Assembly: GCA_045602005.1 (NCBI GenBank)
Contig: JAZSAS010000071.1
Coordinates: forward strand, 1 to 35,704
Direction: 5' to 3'
Source of the DNA: UMGS755 sp045602005
GTDB taxonomy: Bacteria > Bacillota > Clostridia > UBA1381 > UBA9506
DNA length: 35,704 bases
Of this stretch, positions 1-6,909 are shown piece by piece. A program made the position numbers and the translations under genes. The first letter of the stretch is position 1, and every line of letters begins with the position of its first letter. The notes below the pieces were generated by a model that worked only from the letters and a program-made list of their open reading frames with translations, was not told where the DNA came from and did not search any database.

Positions 1-9
1 GGGAGGGGG

Positions 10-175
10 ACCACCGAAGGTGGTGGAGGGATAAAGGCGACCTTATTTTGGGGCAAGAATCAATCCCTCAGTCAACTTCGTTGACAGCTCCCTTTACACA
101 AGGGAGCCTCAAGGGAGCCTCAAGGGAGCCTCAAGGGAGCCTCAAGGGAGCCTCAAGGGAGCCTATTTTTGTTCC
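10..175. repeat. Palindromic extragenic repeat with expanded hairpin arm
   Basis: This is a gene-free composite of short palindromes. A perfect 6-bp stem ACCACC/GGTGGT lies at 10-24. GAGGGAT (26-32) is inverted against ATCCCTC (63-69). GTCAAC/GTTGAC forms a stem at 71-85, and GCTCCCTT/AAGGGAGC forms an 8-bp stem at 87-107. The layout resembles the small interspersed palindromic repeats common between genes in Clostridia; that family assignment is from memory and is not proven here. The last 3' arm has been multiplied into an 11-bp tandem repeat and ends in a T run, so read-through from the left could terminate here. Confidence 0.65.
100..164. repeat. 11-bp tandem repeat, about 5.9 copies
   Basis: The unit AAGGGAGCCTC repeats without a mismatch at 100-110, 111-121, 122-132, 133-143, 144-154 and 155-164 (last copy lacks the final C). 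Each unit contains the 3' arm complementary to the single 5' arm GCTCCCTT at 87-94, so any of the copies could close the hairpin. It looks like replication slippage of one arm of the palindromic repeat. It is too short and spacer-less to be a CRISPR array. Confidence 0.9.
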
Positions 176-205
176 GCAAGAATTACCAAGGAGTTCCCTA
201 TAATA

Positions 206-334
206 ACCCATTTATGGGTAGCAAGTAGCAGTTGCATGGCTGGCAGGCCAATATAAAACGCTATGTAGCGTCGCCAGTAGTATTAGGGCTATGCCCGAAA
301 ATGACCCCCCCGTTATACGGGGGCATATTTATTG
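206..334 (+). repeat. Orphan IS200-type right-end copy, structured
   Basis: This stretch is about 90% identical to 35543-35673, the 3' end of the IS200-family element at the other end of the window, but no tnpA precedes it. Predicted elements: ACCCA/TGGGT hairpin (206-219), outer stem CTGGC (240-244) with GCCAG (273-277), apical stem ACGCT (258-262) with AGCGT (267-271), GGGC/GCCC hairpin near 286-296, and a C-run/G-run hairpin CCCCCGT/ACGGGGG near 306-323. Differences from the other copy include base changes on both sides of stems that keep pairing. It could be a decayed element, a non-autonomous derivative or a transcribed structured RNA. Confidence 0.8.
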
Positions 335-595
335 GTGTGGGCATATAATTGCTGAGCAGCAATGGAAAAGAGGTTTAAGCACTCAGGGTTTATTTGGTTT
401 TTAACCTGTTGTGCCTTTATTAGACATGAAAATTAAGCTACATTCATAAAATATTTACAAATTACCCATTGCAATTATTAAGAAATTGTTGTAAAATATA
501 GTGGTGTTTTAATAATTTTGTAATAATTTAGTTGTGAGTTACATATATTATATATAGAGCGATTGCAAAAGCAATAAATGAATCGAGGTGAGCAA
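335..595. other. Gene-free stretch before the M23 gene
   Basis: AT-rich, with no supportable ORF on either strand. It holds a small perfect hairpin ATTGCT/AGCAAT at about 348-363 and a promoter candidate at 469-497. About 100 nt of untranslated leader would follow the predicted transcription start; I see no recognisable riboswitch in it. Confidence 0.6.
469..497 (+). promoter_or_regulatory. Promoter for the M23 peptidase gene
   Basis: A sigma-A type pair TTGCAA (469-474) and TAAAAT (492-497) is separated by 17 bp. It is the best-spaced pair in the AT-rich region before the gene. Predicted start is near 504, which gives a leader of about 90 nt. Confidence 0.5.
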
Positions 596-2212
596 GTGGA
601 TAGCAACCGCAGAAGTGTCACAGTGAAGCGAATTGAAAAGATACCTTCTAAATATTATGTAGAAATTCCTAAAGTTCATGCCAAGGTGCAGACAGGTGTG
701 AAAGTGGAGCTGGCACCAACCCTGCGTGCTGACCATAAGCGGCTGACAGACGCATTAACATTCAGGCCGCCTCTTTCCACTGACTATACAAAAACGGTTG
801 TTGCGTGGTTTAAAAAGCAGGCAGCTGCCGTGAAAACCGGTGCGGCGGGACTGCTCTCCGGCGTGGGTGGCTTTTTGATTGAAAATGCAAAACGTCTTGC
901 TTTTTCTGCTGCGGTTTCCGGAACCGTTGCCGCCGCTGCTTGTGTTGTGTTGCTCAGCACCTGCAGTTTAGGTTGTGTGATTGAGGTAAACGGACAGGTA
1001 ATAGGCGTGGCTAGAAACAAATCAACATATCATGAATTAGTCAGCGAAATTAATCGGGAAATTGATTATGTGAGCGATGCTGACTTTGTTCCGGCGGGAA
1101 AGCCCACCTTCTCTGCCAAACTGATTGCCAAGGGTGCTTTCAGTAGCAATGAGGACATGAAGGAAAAGCTCAAGTCAACCAGCGACGACATGCTGCCGGC
1201 TTACGGCGTGTATGTGGAGGATGAAATTATTTTTGCTCTGGCAAATGAGCAAAGCGCCCTTTCGGTGTTGAATGAATATAAAGACAGTTTCACGCAAGGT
1301 ATGGCAGATGTGACTGCAGAATTTTTACAACCGGTGAAAGTCTCCCGTCGATTTGTGCCCAAAAAGGCATTGACAACAAAGGAGCGTGCAGCCGAATCCC
1401 TTGCAGCAGGACGCATAGCTGTTCACCAGCTGGCAGAAGGTGAGGCGCTGGCAGATGTTGCCGCCTCTTATGGCATCACGGTGGACGATATTTTAAAGAA
1501 CAACATCATTTACGACCCGGAGCACCCTGTGGCGGGAGCTTTGAATATTCCCACGGGTCAGCCGCTTTTGTCGGTGAAAACCATAGCATTTCAAACCATT
1601 GAGGAAACGATTCCATATCAAACAGTTGAAAATGAGGACCCCACCAAATATGAAGGCACCGTTGTGGTTGAGCAGGAGGGTGCCGAGGGTTCACGGGTCA
1701 TTGAGGCCTATGTCACCTCGGTCAACGGAGTTGAAACAGAGCGCAATGTGGTTTCAGAAAATTTGTTGTCAACAGCCGTTGACAGAATTGTTTGCAAAGG
1801 AACGAAGGAGCCTCCTAGCCCTATAGGAACCGGCAGTCTGGCTGTTCCGGCAAACGGAACGCTGAGCTCCCGCTTTGGTTCACGTTGGGGCAGAAGTCAT
1901 CAGGGTGTGGACATTGCCGCATCAGTCGGCACGGATATTTATGCCGCCGACAACGGCACCGTTATTTATTCTGACTATAACGACGGCGGTTATGGCTACC
2001 TGATTCAGCTGGACCATGGCAATGGCATTGTGACCTATTATGGCCACTGTAGTGAGTTGCTTGTGCCGGAGGGAACGGTGGTTGCTAAGGGCGATTTGAT
2101 TGCCAGGGTTGGCAACACCGGCCGTAGCACCGGCCCGCACCTTCATTTTGAAGTGCGAATTAATGGTTCGCCAACAGATCCGATGGCATATTTAAACGGC
2201 ATAGGAGAATAA
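596..2212 (+). CDS. Membrane-anchored M23 metallopeptidase (LysM-like, G5, M23)
   Basis: A cell-wall endopeptidase that should cut peptidoglycan cross-links or be involved in envelope remodelling outside the membrane. Numbering is from the GTG at 596 (538 aa). A cytoplasmic N-terminus of about 100 residues is followed by one hydrophobic segment (about 102-124), a LysM-like stretch (about 273-324), a G5-type domain (about 326-402) and a C-terminal M23 domain (about 414-534). The catalytic pattern is complete: HQGVD (H435, D439), H484 in YYGH, and HLH (H515, H517), so it is predicted to be active rather than a degenerate LytM factor. The start is GTG 596, because GAGGTGA at 585-591 is the only Shine-Dalgarno site; the in-frame ATG at 578 has none. 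A strong terminator follows directly. Confidence 0.88.
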   Translation: MDSNRRSVTVKRIEKIPSKYYVEIPKVHAKVQTGVKVELAPTLRADHKRLTDALTFRPPLSTDYTKTVVAWFKKQAAAVKTGAAGLLSGVGGFLIENAKRLAFSAAVSGTVAAAACVVLLSTCSLGCVIEVNGQVIGVARNKSTYHELVSEINREIDYVSDADFVPAGKPTFSAKLIAKGAFSSNEDMKEKLKSTSDDMLPAYGVYVEDEIIFALANEQSALSVLNEYKDSFTQGMADVTAEFLQPVKVSRRFVPKKALTTKERAAESLAAGRIAVHQLAEGEALADVAASYGITVDDILKNNIIYDPEHPVAGALNIPTGQPLLSVKTIAFQTIEETIPYQTVENEDPTKYEGTVVVEQEGAEGSRVIEAYVTSVNGVETERNVVSENLLSTAVDRIVCKGTKEPPSPIGTGSLAVPANGTLSSRFGSRWGRSHQGVDIAASVGTDIYAADNGTVIYSDYNDGGYGYLIQLDHGNGIVTYYGHCSELLVPEGTVVAKGDLIARVGNTGRSTGPHLHFEVRINGSPTDPMAYLNGIGE

Positions 2213-2213
2213 C

Positions 2214-2250
2214 AAACAGACCGCAGACAAACGTCTGCGGTCTGTTTTTA
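2214..2250 (+). terminator. Rho-independent terminator of the M23 gene
   Basis: A perfect 15-bp stem, 2214-2228 with 2233-2247, encloses an AAAC loop, and the 3' arm runs into a run of T. It starts right after the stop codon. Confidence 0.93.
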
Positions 2251-2269
2251 TGGAATACAATATACTTTA

Positions 2270-2312
2270 ATTCTAAAAAATTAGAAACGAAAAGCCGTTT
2301 TAAAGCTTTTCG
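2270..2312 (-). terminator. Terminator of the flavodiiron-trmO operon
   Basis: On the minus strand the trmO stop codon sits in the loop of a perfect 8-bp hairpin, CGAAAAGC (2305-2312) with GCTTTTCG (2288-2295). It is followed by a T-rich tract (2270-2287). It faces the M23 terminator, so the two convergent units are insulated. Confidence 0.75.
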
Positions 2313-2974
2313 ATACTGGTTACTGTGAGCACGCTATCTGCAACTTGAAAACTAATGGCATAGGGTCCGAAGTCCATTTTATAAACTCTCTCCGGGTCAT
2401 GTTGGTAGGCGGGGCGAGGGTCTTGCTCTAGGATTTTCAACAAAACATCCCGTTGACCTGGCTCAACAATGGTTAATATCTCTTCCGGGCAAATCACAGA
2501 AAGACCATAATCAGCAAATGCTTCTGCAAAACCGGAAACCGCCTCGGGATGTGCATCGGTATAGGCAATGTAGGGTTTAATGTCATAAATGGGTGTGCCG
2601 TCCATCAGGTCAGCACCGGAAACCCGCAGAACCGCCCCCAGCTCTTTAGTCTTCTCCACTCTCATAAGAGAAACAGAGGAAAGCCCCAGCCGATTAGGAC
2701 GAAAGGGAGACCGTGTGGCAAACACCCCCATCCGCTTGTTGCCGCCAAGTCTTGGCGGGCGGACAGTGGGACGCCAGCCGGTATCGTCGCAATCAGAAAA
2801 TTGCCAAATGAGCCATAAATGAGAATAGCCATCAATGCCATGGAGCGCCTCCGGCTGACGGAATGCTTCTTCAAACACAATGACCGATTCTAAAGGAACC
2901 AATCCGCTTTGCCTGGGAATGCCGAATTTTTTATGAAAATCGTTATGAATGTGGGCAATGGTTTGCAACTCCAC
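2300..2974 (-). CDS. trmO: tRNA t6A37 N6-methyltransferase TrmO (TsaA family)
   Basis: Predicted to use S-adenosylmethionine to methylate N6 of threonylcarbamoyladenosine-37 in tRNA-Thr, which tunes ACY decoding. The 224-aa protein shows the TsaA/TrmO core: the stretch around GIDGYSHLWLIW (about residues 44-55), then RPPRLGGNKRMGVFATRSPF with downstream RPNRLGLS, and a C-terminal extension as in E. coli TrmO. The start is GTG at 2974, with AGGAG eight bases upstream (complement of 2983-2987); the longer reading to 3127 overlaps the upstream gene and lacks the family. It lies 46 bp downstream of the flavodiiron gene, with a hairpin in between. Confidence 0.9.
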   Translation of the reverse strand: MELQTIAHIHNDFHKKFGIPRQSGLVPLESVIVFEEAFRQPEALHGIDGYSHLWLIWQFSDCDDTGWRPTVRPPRLGGNKRMGVFATRSPFRPNRLGLSSVSLMRVEKTKELGAVLRVSGADLMDGTPIYDIKPYIAYTDAHPEAVSGFAEAFADYGLSVICPEEILTIVEPGQRDVLLKILEQDPRPAYQHDPERVYKMDFGPYAISFQVADSVLTVTSIEKL

Positions 2975-2995
2975 GTATATCACTCCTAAAGAAAT

Positions 2996-3013
2996 GCCCT
3001 CCAAAGGGAGGGC
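2996..3013 (-). terminator. Hairpin between flavodiiron gene and trmO (partial terminator)
   Basis: A perfect 7-bp GC-rich stem, GCCCTCC (2996-3002) with GGAGGGC (3007-3013), has a 4-nt loop. On the minus strand it is followed by ATTTCTTT. The U-tract is interrupted, so it may only attenuate read-through into trmO. Confidence 0.5.
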
Positions 3014-3020
3014 ACAATTG

Positions 3021-4811
3021 TTATGCGATTGGTTCGAAATCTGTTGCACCATGTTTGCACAAAGGACACATAAAGTTCTCAGGCAGCACTTCCCCTTCGT
3101 GAACATAACCGCAGATTTTGCAGACATATCCTTTCTTGCCTTCTGTTTGGGGCTTGGGTTTAACGTTATTTTGATAATAGGTATAGGTCATGGTTTCTGT
3201 GTCGGCAATCACACGGGCCTCTGTAATGCTGCAGATAAACATGCCGTGGGTATCCAGATCTACATACTGCTCCACCTTCAGTGAAATAAAGGAATTGATA
3301 TGTCGGGGGAGGAACGCCAGTCCGTTATCAGAACGCAGAACCTCACTGCCGGCAAATTTATCTGCCGTTCTGCCGCTTTGAAAGCCGAAATTCTCAAAAA
3401 TCCTAAAGGGTGCATCAACAGACAGACAATTCACGTTCATAACACCTGTTTGCTTAATGACGTGGTGAGAATAATTCTCCTTATTAATGGTAACAGCAAC
3501 TCGGTTAGGCGTGTTGGTTACCTGGGAAATGGTGTTCACAATCAGGCCGTTATCCTTTTTACCGTCATTTGATGTCACTACATACAGGCCATATCCAATG
3601 TTGAACAGGGCAGACAGGTCATTTTTGTTGGCAGTTTCACTGTGCTGTGCCAGATAATCACGGCATAAGTCCTCAGCTAAAGCATCCAGCTGTGCCGAAC
3701 TCTCTTCATTCAGTGCGGAATGAATGGTAACGGTTGTGCCGGCAAAGGTCAGGTTCTTGCATGGCTCCAGCATTTTTTTCATAACCTTGGCAGCCAGCGG
3801 TGCCCAGGAGCCGTTCTCAACCAAACCAATCACCCTGTTTTTAAAACCACGCTCTGCCAGGTGGTTAATAAATTCCCGCATAAAGGGGAAAATCTCGGCG
3901 TTATAAGTGGTGGTTGCCAGCACTAGTTTTCCATAGCGGAAAGCATCTTCCACGGCCTCGGCCATGTCGCAGCGAGCCAAATCATTCACAACCACCTTGG
4001 GGCATCCCTTTGCGGTGAGCTTTTCGACCAGCTGTTCCACAGCCTTTTTGGTGTTGCCATATACCGAGGTGTAGGCAATGACAATGCCTTCAGTTTCTAC
4101 GCTGTAGCTGGACCAAATGTTATATAAATTCAGGTAGTAACCCAGATTTTCTTTGAGCACAGGTCCGTGCAAGGGGCAAATCATGCTAATGTCCAGCCCT
4201 GCTGCTTTCTTTAAGAGGCTTTGCACCTGTGCGCCATATTTACCCACAATGCCAATGTAATACCGCCGTGCCTCGCAGGCCCAGTCTTCCTCAACGTCAA
4301 GTGCACCAAACTTGCCAAAGCCGTCGGCAGAAAACAGAATTTTATCACAACTGTCATAGGTAACAATAACCTCTGGCCAATGAACCATGGGAGCGGTGAC
4401 AAAAGTGAGGGTGTGCTTGCCGAGGGACAAAGTGTCCCCCTCATTTACCGCAATCTGGCGGTCAGGAAAATCCGTGCCGAAAAATTGCTGCATCATTTTA
4501 AAGGATTTGGTGCCGGAAACAATTTTAGCATCAGGATAGGTGCGCATAAAGTTTGCAATGTTTGCCGAGTGGTCCGGTTCCATGTGCTGAACAATGAGAT
4601 AGTCCGGCTTTCTGCCACCGGCGACAGCTTCAATATTATCCAGCCACTGATGGGTAAACCGTGCATCAACAGTATCCATCACAGCAATTTTGTCATCTAA
4701 AATCATGTAGGAGTTATATGACATGCCGTTGGGCACGGTATACTGCCCTTCAAACAAATCAACCTCATGGTCATTTACACCGATATAACGAACATCTTTT
4801 GTGATATCCAT
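3021..4811 (-). CDS. Flavodiiron protein fused to flavin reductase and rubredoxin domains
   Basis: A soluble O2 (or NO) reductase of 596 aa. Residues 1-245 form the metallo-beta-lactamase-like diiron domain with all ligands visible: HMEPD (H76, E78, D80), H144, D163 and H215. Residues about 246-395 form a flavodoxin-like FMN domain (TSVYGNT). Residues about 400-545 resemble a flavin-reductase-like FMN-binding domain. Residues 562-596 form a rubredoxin with CKIC (564, 567) and CPLC (582, 585). The fusion puts the electron chain from a flavin through rubredoxin to the diiron site in one polypeptide. AAGGA precedes the ATG. It is transcribed divergently from the perR cluster, which suggests shared oxidative-stress control. 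Whether O2 or NO is preferred cannot be read from sequence. Confidence 0.92.
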   Translation of the reverse strand: MDITKDVRYIGVNDHEVDLFEGQYTVPNGMSYNSYMILDDKIAVMDTVDARFTHQWLDNIEAVAGGRKPDYLIVQHMEPDHSANIANFMRTYPDAKIVSGTKSFKMMQQFFGTDFPDRQIAVNEGDTLSLGKHTLTFVTAPMVHWPEVIVTYDSCDKILFSADGFGKFGALDVEEDWACEARRYYIGIVGKYGAQVQSLLKKAAGLDISMICPLHGPVLKENLGYYLNLYNIWSSYSVETEGIVIAYTSVYGNTKKAVEQLVEKLTAKGCPKVVVNDLARCDMAEAVEDAFRYGKLVLATTTYNAEIFPFMREFINHLAERGFKNRVIGLVENGSWAPLAAKVMKKMLEPCKNLTFAGTTVTIHSALNEESSAQLDALAEDLCRDYLAQHSETANKNDLSALFNIGYGLYVVTSNDGKKDNGLIVNTISQVTNTPNRVAVTINKENYSHHVIKQTGVMNVNCLSVDAPFRIFENFGFQSGRTADKFAGSEVLRSDNGLAFLPRHINSFISLKVEQYVDLDTHGMFICSITEARVIADTETMTYTYYQNNVKPKPQTEGKKGYVCKICGYVHEGEVLPENFMCPLCKHGATDFEPIA

Positions 4812-4844
4812 GCTCTTCCTTCTTTCTGTCCTTAGAATATTTTT

Positions 4845-4873
4845 ATTGTATCACAAACATTCCGGTTATTCAA
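4845..4873 (-). promoter_or_regulatory. Promoter of the flavodiiron-trmO operon
   Basis: On the minus strand TTGAAT (complement of 4868-4873) and TACAAT (complement of 4845-4850) are exactly 17 bp apart. The transcript would start about 30 nt before the ATG, with the Shine-Dalgarno site in the leader. Confidence 0.75.
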
Positions 4874-4976
4874 GAGTTATTCTATCCAATTTATACGTAA
4901 AAATGCCGGTGAGGCTGGGAGGATTTCGCAAGGAAGAATGGCGGCAAAAAATTTTTAAAAAATTTCAAAAAAACTA

Positions 4977-5005
4977 TTGACAAACAGAAAATTTGATGTT
5001 AGAAT
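4977..5005 (+). promoter_or_regulatory. Promoter of perR and the downstream stress cluster
   Basis: A near-consensus pair TTGACA (4977-4982) and TAGAAT (5000-5005) has a 17-bp spacer. The A/T-rich bases just after the -10 include a loose partial palindrome around TGTAATCGATACA (about 5011-5023) that could be a PerR operator. It does not match the B. subtilis Per box closely, so autoregulation is an inference only. Confidence 0.8.
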
Positions 5006-5059
5006 AAAATTGTAATCGATACAGAAATAAAACAAATACAAAGAAAGAGAGGTGCAGTT

Positions 5060-5458
5060 ATGACATCTGCTGAAATCTTACTCCAGCACGACATCAGGCC
5101 GTCGCTGACACGAGTTTTAATTTATGACTATTTGAGACAGCACCGAACCCATCCCACGGCAGATGAAATTTACACTTCACTGTCGCCTCAGGTTCCAACG
5201 CTGTCTAAGACAACGGTGTATAACACAGTTAAGCTTCTCACCGCAGCTGGCATCATTAAAATGATTACCATTGAAGAACAAAAGGCCCGGTTTGACGCTT
5301 GCACTGACCTCCATGGTCACTTTCTCTGCACAGGTTGCGGCACGGTTTTCGATTTTGATACTGCTCAGCCAGACGATCAGCTGCCAGAGGGTTTTGAGGT
5401 CGCAACACAAGAGGTTTATTACACCGGTGTTTGCCAGCATTGTCATTCAAAAAGTTAA
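5060..5458 (+). CDS. perR: Fur-family regulator, PerR type
   Basis: A dimeric metal-dependent repressor of 132 aa, predicted to sense H2O2 by metal-catalysed histidine oxidation. An N-terminal winged helix (about 1-80, helix region SKTTVYNTVKLL) precedes the dimerisation/metal domain. PerR-type ligand positions appear conserved: His in RTHP, Asp in RFD, HGH (matching B. subtilis H91/H93) and Asp in VFDF (matching D104; Fur proteins usually have Glu there). Structural zinc is held by CTGC and CQHC. GAGAGGTG precedes the ATG. It is first in a cluster with reverse rubrerythrin, a BFD-like protein, ferritin and rubredoxin, which fits the clostridial PerR regulon. Confidence 0.88.
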   Translation: MTSAEILLQHDIRPSLTRVLIYDYLRQHRTHPTADEIYTSLSPQVPTLSKTTVYNTVKLLTAAGIIKMITIEEQKARFDACTDLHGHFLCTGCGTVFDFDTAQPDDQLPEGFEVATQEVYYTGVCQHCHSKS

Positions 5459-5503
5459 ATAATTAAAAAAATATAAATCATTATAAAAAGGAGAATGAAA
5501 ATT

Positions 5504-6091
5504 ATGAAAAAATTTGTTTGTTCCGTTTGCGGTTATGTTCACGAAGGAGCTTCAGCTCCCGAAAAATGCCCCGTTTGTAAGGTTCCTGCCGAGAAGTTCA
5601 AAGAAATGGAAGAAGGCGCTGCTTTAGCTGCTGAGCACGAATATGGTGTTTATGGTAAAACCGTGAAAAACAACCCCGATATCAGCGAAGAAGATAAAAA
5701 ATATATCTTTGAACAGCTGATGGCAAACTTCAACGGCGAATGTGCCGAAGTTGGTATGTATCTCTGCATGGCAAGAATTGCTCATAGAGAAGGCTATCCT
5801 GAAGTTGGTCTGTATTGGGAAAAGGCAGCTTATGAAGAGGCTGAGCACGCAGCGAAATTTGCTGAACTGTTAGGCGAAGATTTGGAGCCCAACATGAAGG
5901 CTACAACGAAAGACAACCTCAAGTGGAGAGTTGACTGCGAATATGGCGCAACACAGGGCAAGTTCGACCTGGCATCCTGCGCTAAGAAAAACGGTCTTGA
6001 TGCCATTCATGACACGGTTCACGAAATGGCAAGAGACGAGGCTCGACATGGCAAGGGCTTAGAAGGTCTTCTGAAAAGATACTTCTGTTAA
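5504..6091 (+). CDS. Reverse rubrerythrin (N-terminal rubredoxin, C-terminal diiron)
   Basis: Predicted cytoplasmic peroxidase that reduces H2O2 (and possibly O2) with electrons passed through its own rubredoxin site. The order is reversed from classical rubrerythrin: CSVCG and CPVC form the rubredoxin site in the first 30 or so residues, followed by a ferritin-like four-helix domain with helix motifs NGECAE, EEAEHAAKF and DEARHGKG that carry diiron ligands. The start is ATG 5504 (195 aa): AAAGGAG at about 5488-5494 is ten bases from it, but only one or two bases from the other ATG at 5495. In C. acetobutylicum reverse rubrerythrins are PerR-repressed peroxide reductases; its place directly after perR fits this. 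Confidence 0.92.
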   Translation: MKKFVCSVCGYVHEGASAPEKCPVCKVPAEKFKEMEEGAALAAEHEYGVYGKTVKNNPDISEEDKKYIFEQLMANFNGECAEVGMYLCMARIAHREGYPEVGLYWEKAAYEEAEHAAKFAELLGEDLEPNMKATTKDNLKWRVDCEYGATQGKFDLASCAKKNGLDAIHDTVHEMARDEARHGKGLEGLLKRYFC

Positions 6092-6105
6092 TTTCGGAGG
6101 TTGTT

Positions 6106-6312
6106 ATGAAAGAGAATTATATGGTTTGTAACTGCAAAAAGGTAAGCTACAGCGATATATCTGACGTTCTTCACAATGCAACAAGATTTGACAATGTTCT
6201 TGCGGCGTTTGAAGATGTGCAGAAGGTCACAAACTGTTCCACAGGCTGCGGCGGTTGCCATCAGAAGGTTTTAGATATTATTTCTGAAATCATGAGTGGA
6301 GCAGCAGAATAA
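6106..6312 (+). CDS. BFD-like [2Fe-2S] protein
   Basis: A 68-aa protein whose cysteine pattern, VCNC near residues 7-10 then CSTGCGGC near 44-51, matches the BFD-like [2Fe-2S] fold of bacterioferritin-associated ferredoxin and of NifU/nitrite reductase modules. Bfd in other bacteria donates electrons to bacterioferritin to release stored iron. Here it sits 14 bp after reverse rubrerythrin and just before a ferritin, with GGAGG before the ATG. It may serve either partner: an electron donor for peroxide reduction or for mobilising ferritin iron. The partner is not decided by sequence. Confidence 0.82.
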   Translation: MKENYMVCNCKKVSYSDISDVLHNATRFDNVLAAFEDVQKVTNCSTGCGGCHQKVLDIISEIMSGAAE

Positions 6313-6319
6313 AAAACAG

Positions 6320-6352
6320 ACAGCAGCTATGAAATTTTTTCATAGCTGCTGT
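6320..6352 (+). terminator. Perfect 15-bp hairpin after the BFD-like gene
   Basis: The arms 6320-6334 and 6338-6352 pair perfectly around a TTT loop. There is no T tract behind it, so it is a weak terminator at best. It may protect the upstream transcript end or lower expression of ferritin relative to rubrerythrin. Confidence 0.55.
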
Positions 6353-6377
6353 ATAAGAATGAAACGAGGTGGAAATT

Positions 6378-6890
6378 ATGTTAAATGTAAAGGTTTCAGC
6401 ATTGCTTAATGACCAGATTAACAAGGAGCTCTATTCTGCCTATTTATATCTTGATTTCTCCGTTTATTATGAGGCACAGGGACTGGATGGTTTTTCAAAC
6501 TGGTATAAAGTACAGGCGCAAGAGGAGCGGGACCATGCCATGCTCATTTTAGAATATCTGCAGAACAACAGTGAAAAAGTTACATTAGAGGCTGTTGCCA
6601 AGCCTGATAAAGAACCGAAAAGTCTGATGGACCCGCTGAAAATGTCGTTGGAGCATGAGCGTTATGTCACCCAGCTTATCAATGATATTTATGCGGAGGC
6701 ATATAGCGTAAAAGATTTCAGAACCATGCAATTTTTGGATTGGTTTGTTAAAGAACAGCTTGAGGAGGAGAAAACCTCAGAGGACATGATTACTAAAATG
6801 GAGCTGTTTGGCAATGATTCAAAAGGCTTGTATACATTAAACAGTGAATTTGCGGCACGGGTTTATACAGCCCCGTCGTTAGTACTTTAA
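6378..6890 (+). CDS. ftnA: Non-haem ferritin
   Basis: An iron-storage protein that forms a 24-mer shell and oxidises Fe2+ at a ferroxidase centre. The 170-aa length matches bacterial ferritins. Ligand motifs are visible: Glu in NKELYSAY (helix A), QEERDHAM (Glu and His, helix B), the Glu of SLEHE (helix C), and EQLEEEKT (Gln/Glu, helix D). The start is ATG 6378, because GAGGTGG is at 6366-6372; the GTG at 6369 lies within that ribosome site. It follows the BFD-like gene by 65 bp, with a hairpin between, and precedes rubredoxin by 19 bp. Confidence 0.92.
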   Translation: MLNVKVSALLNDQINKELYSAYLYLDFSVYYEAQGLDGFSNWYKVQAQEERDHAMLILEYLQNNSEKVTLEAVAKPDKEPKSLMDPLKMSLEHERYVTQLINDIYAEAYSVKDFRTMQFLDWFVKEQLEEEKTSEDMITKMELFGNDSKGLYTLNSEFAARVYTAPSLVL

Positions 6891-6909
6891 AAGAAATGGA
6901 GGCGTAACT

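Noticed and set aside
100..164. CRISPR-like repeat
   Set aside because: The units are 11 bp and directly abutting, without spacers, and no cas genes are present.
5009..5025. Firm PerR operator call
   Set aside because: The palindrome is imperfect by one base shift and does not match the B. subtilis Per box well; it is kept only as a possibility in the promoter entry.
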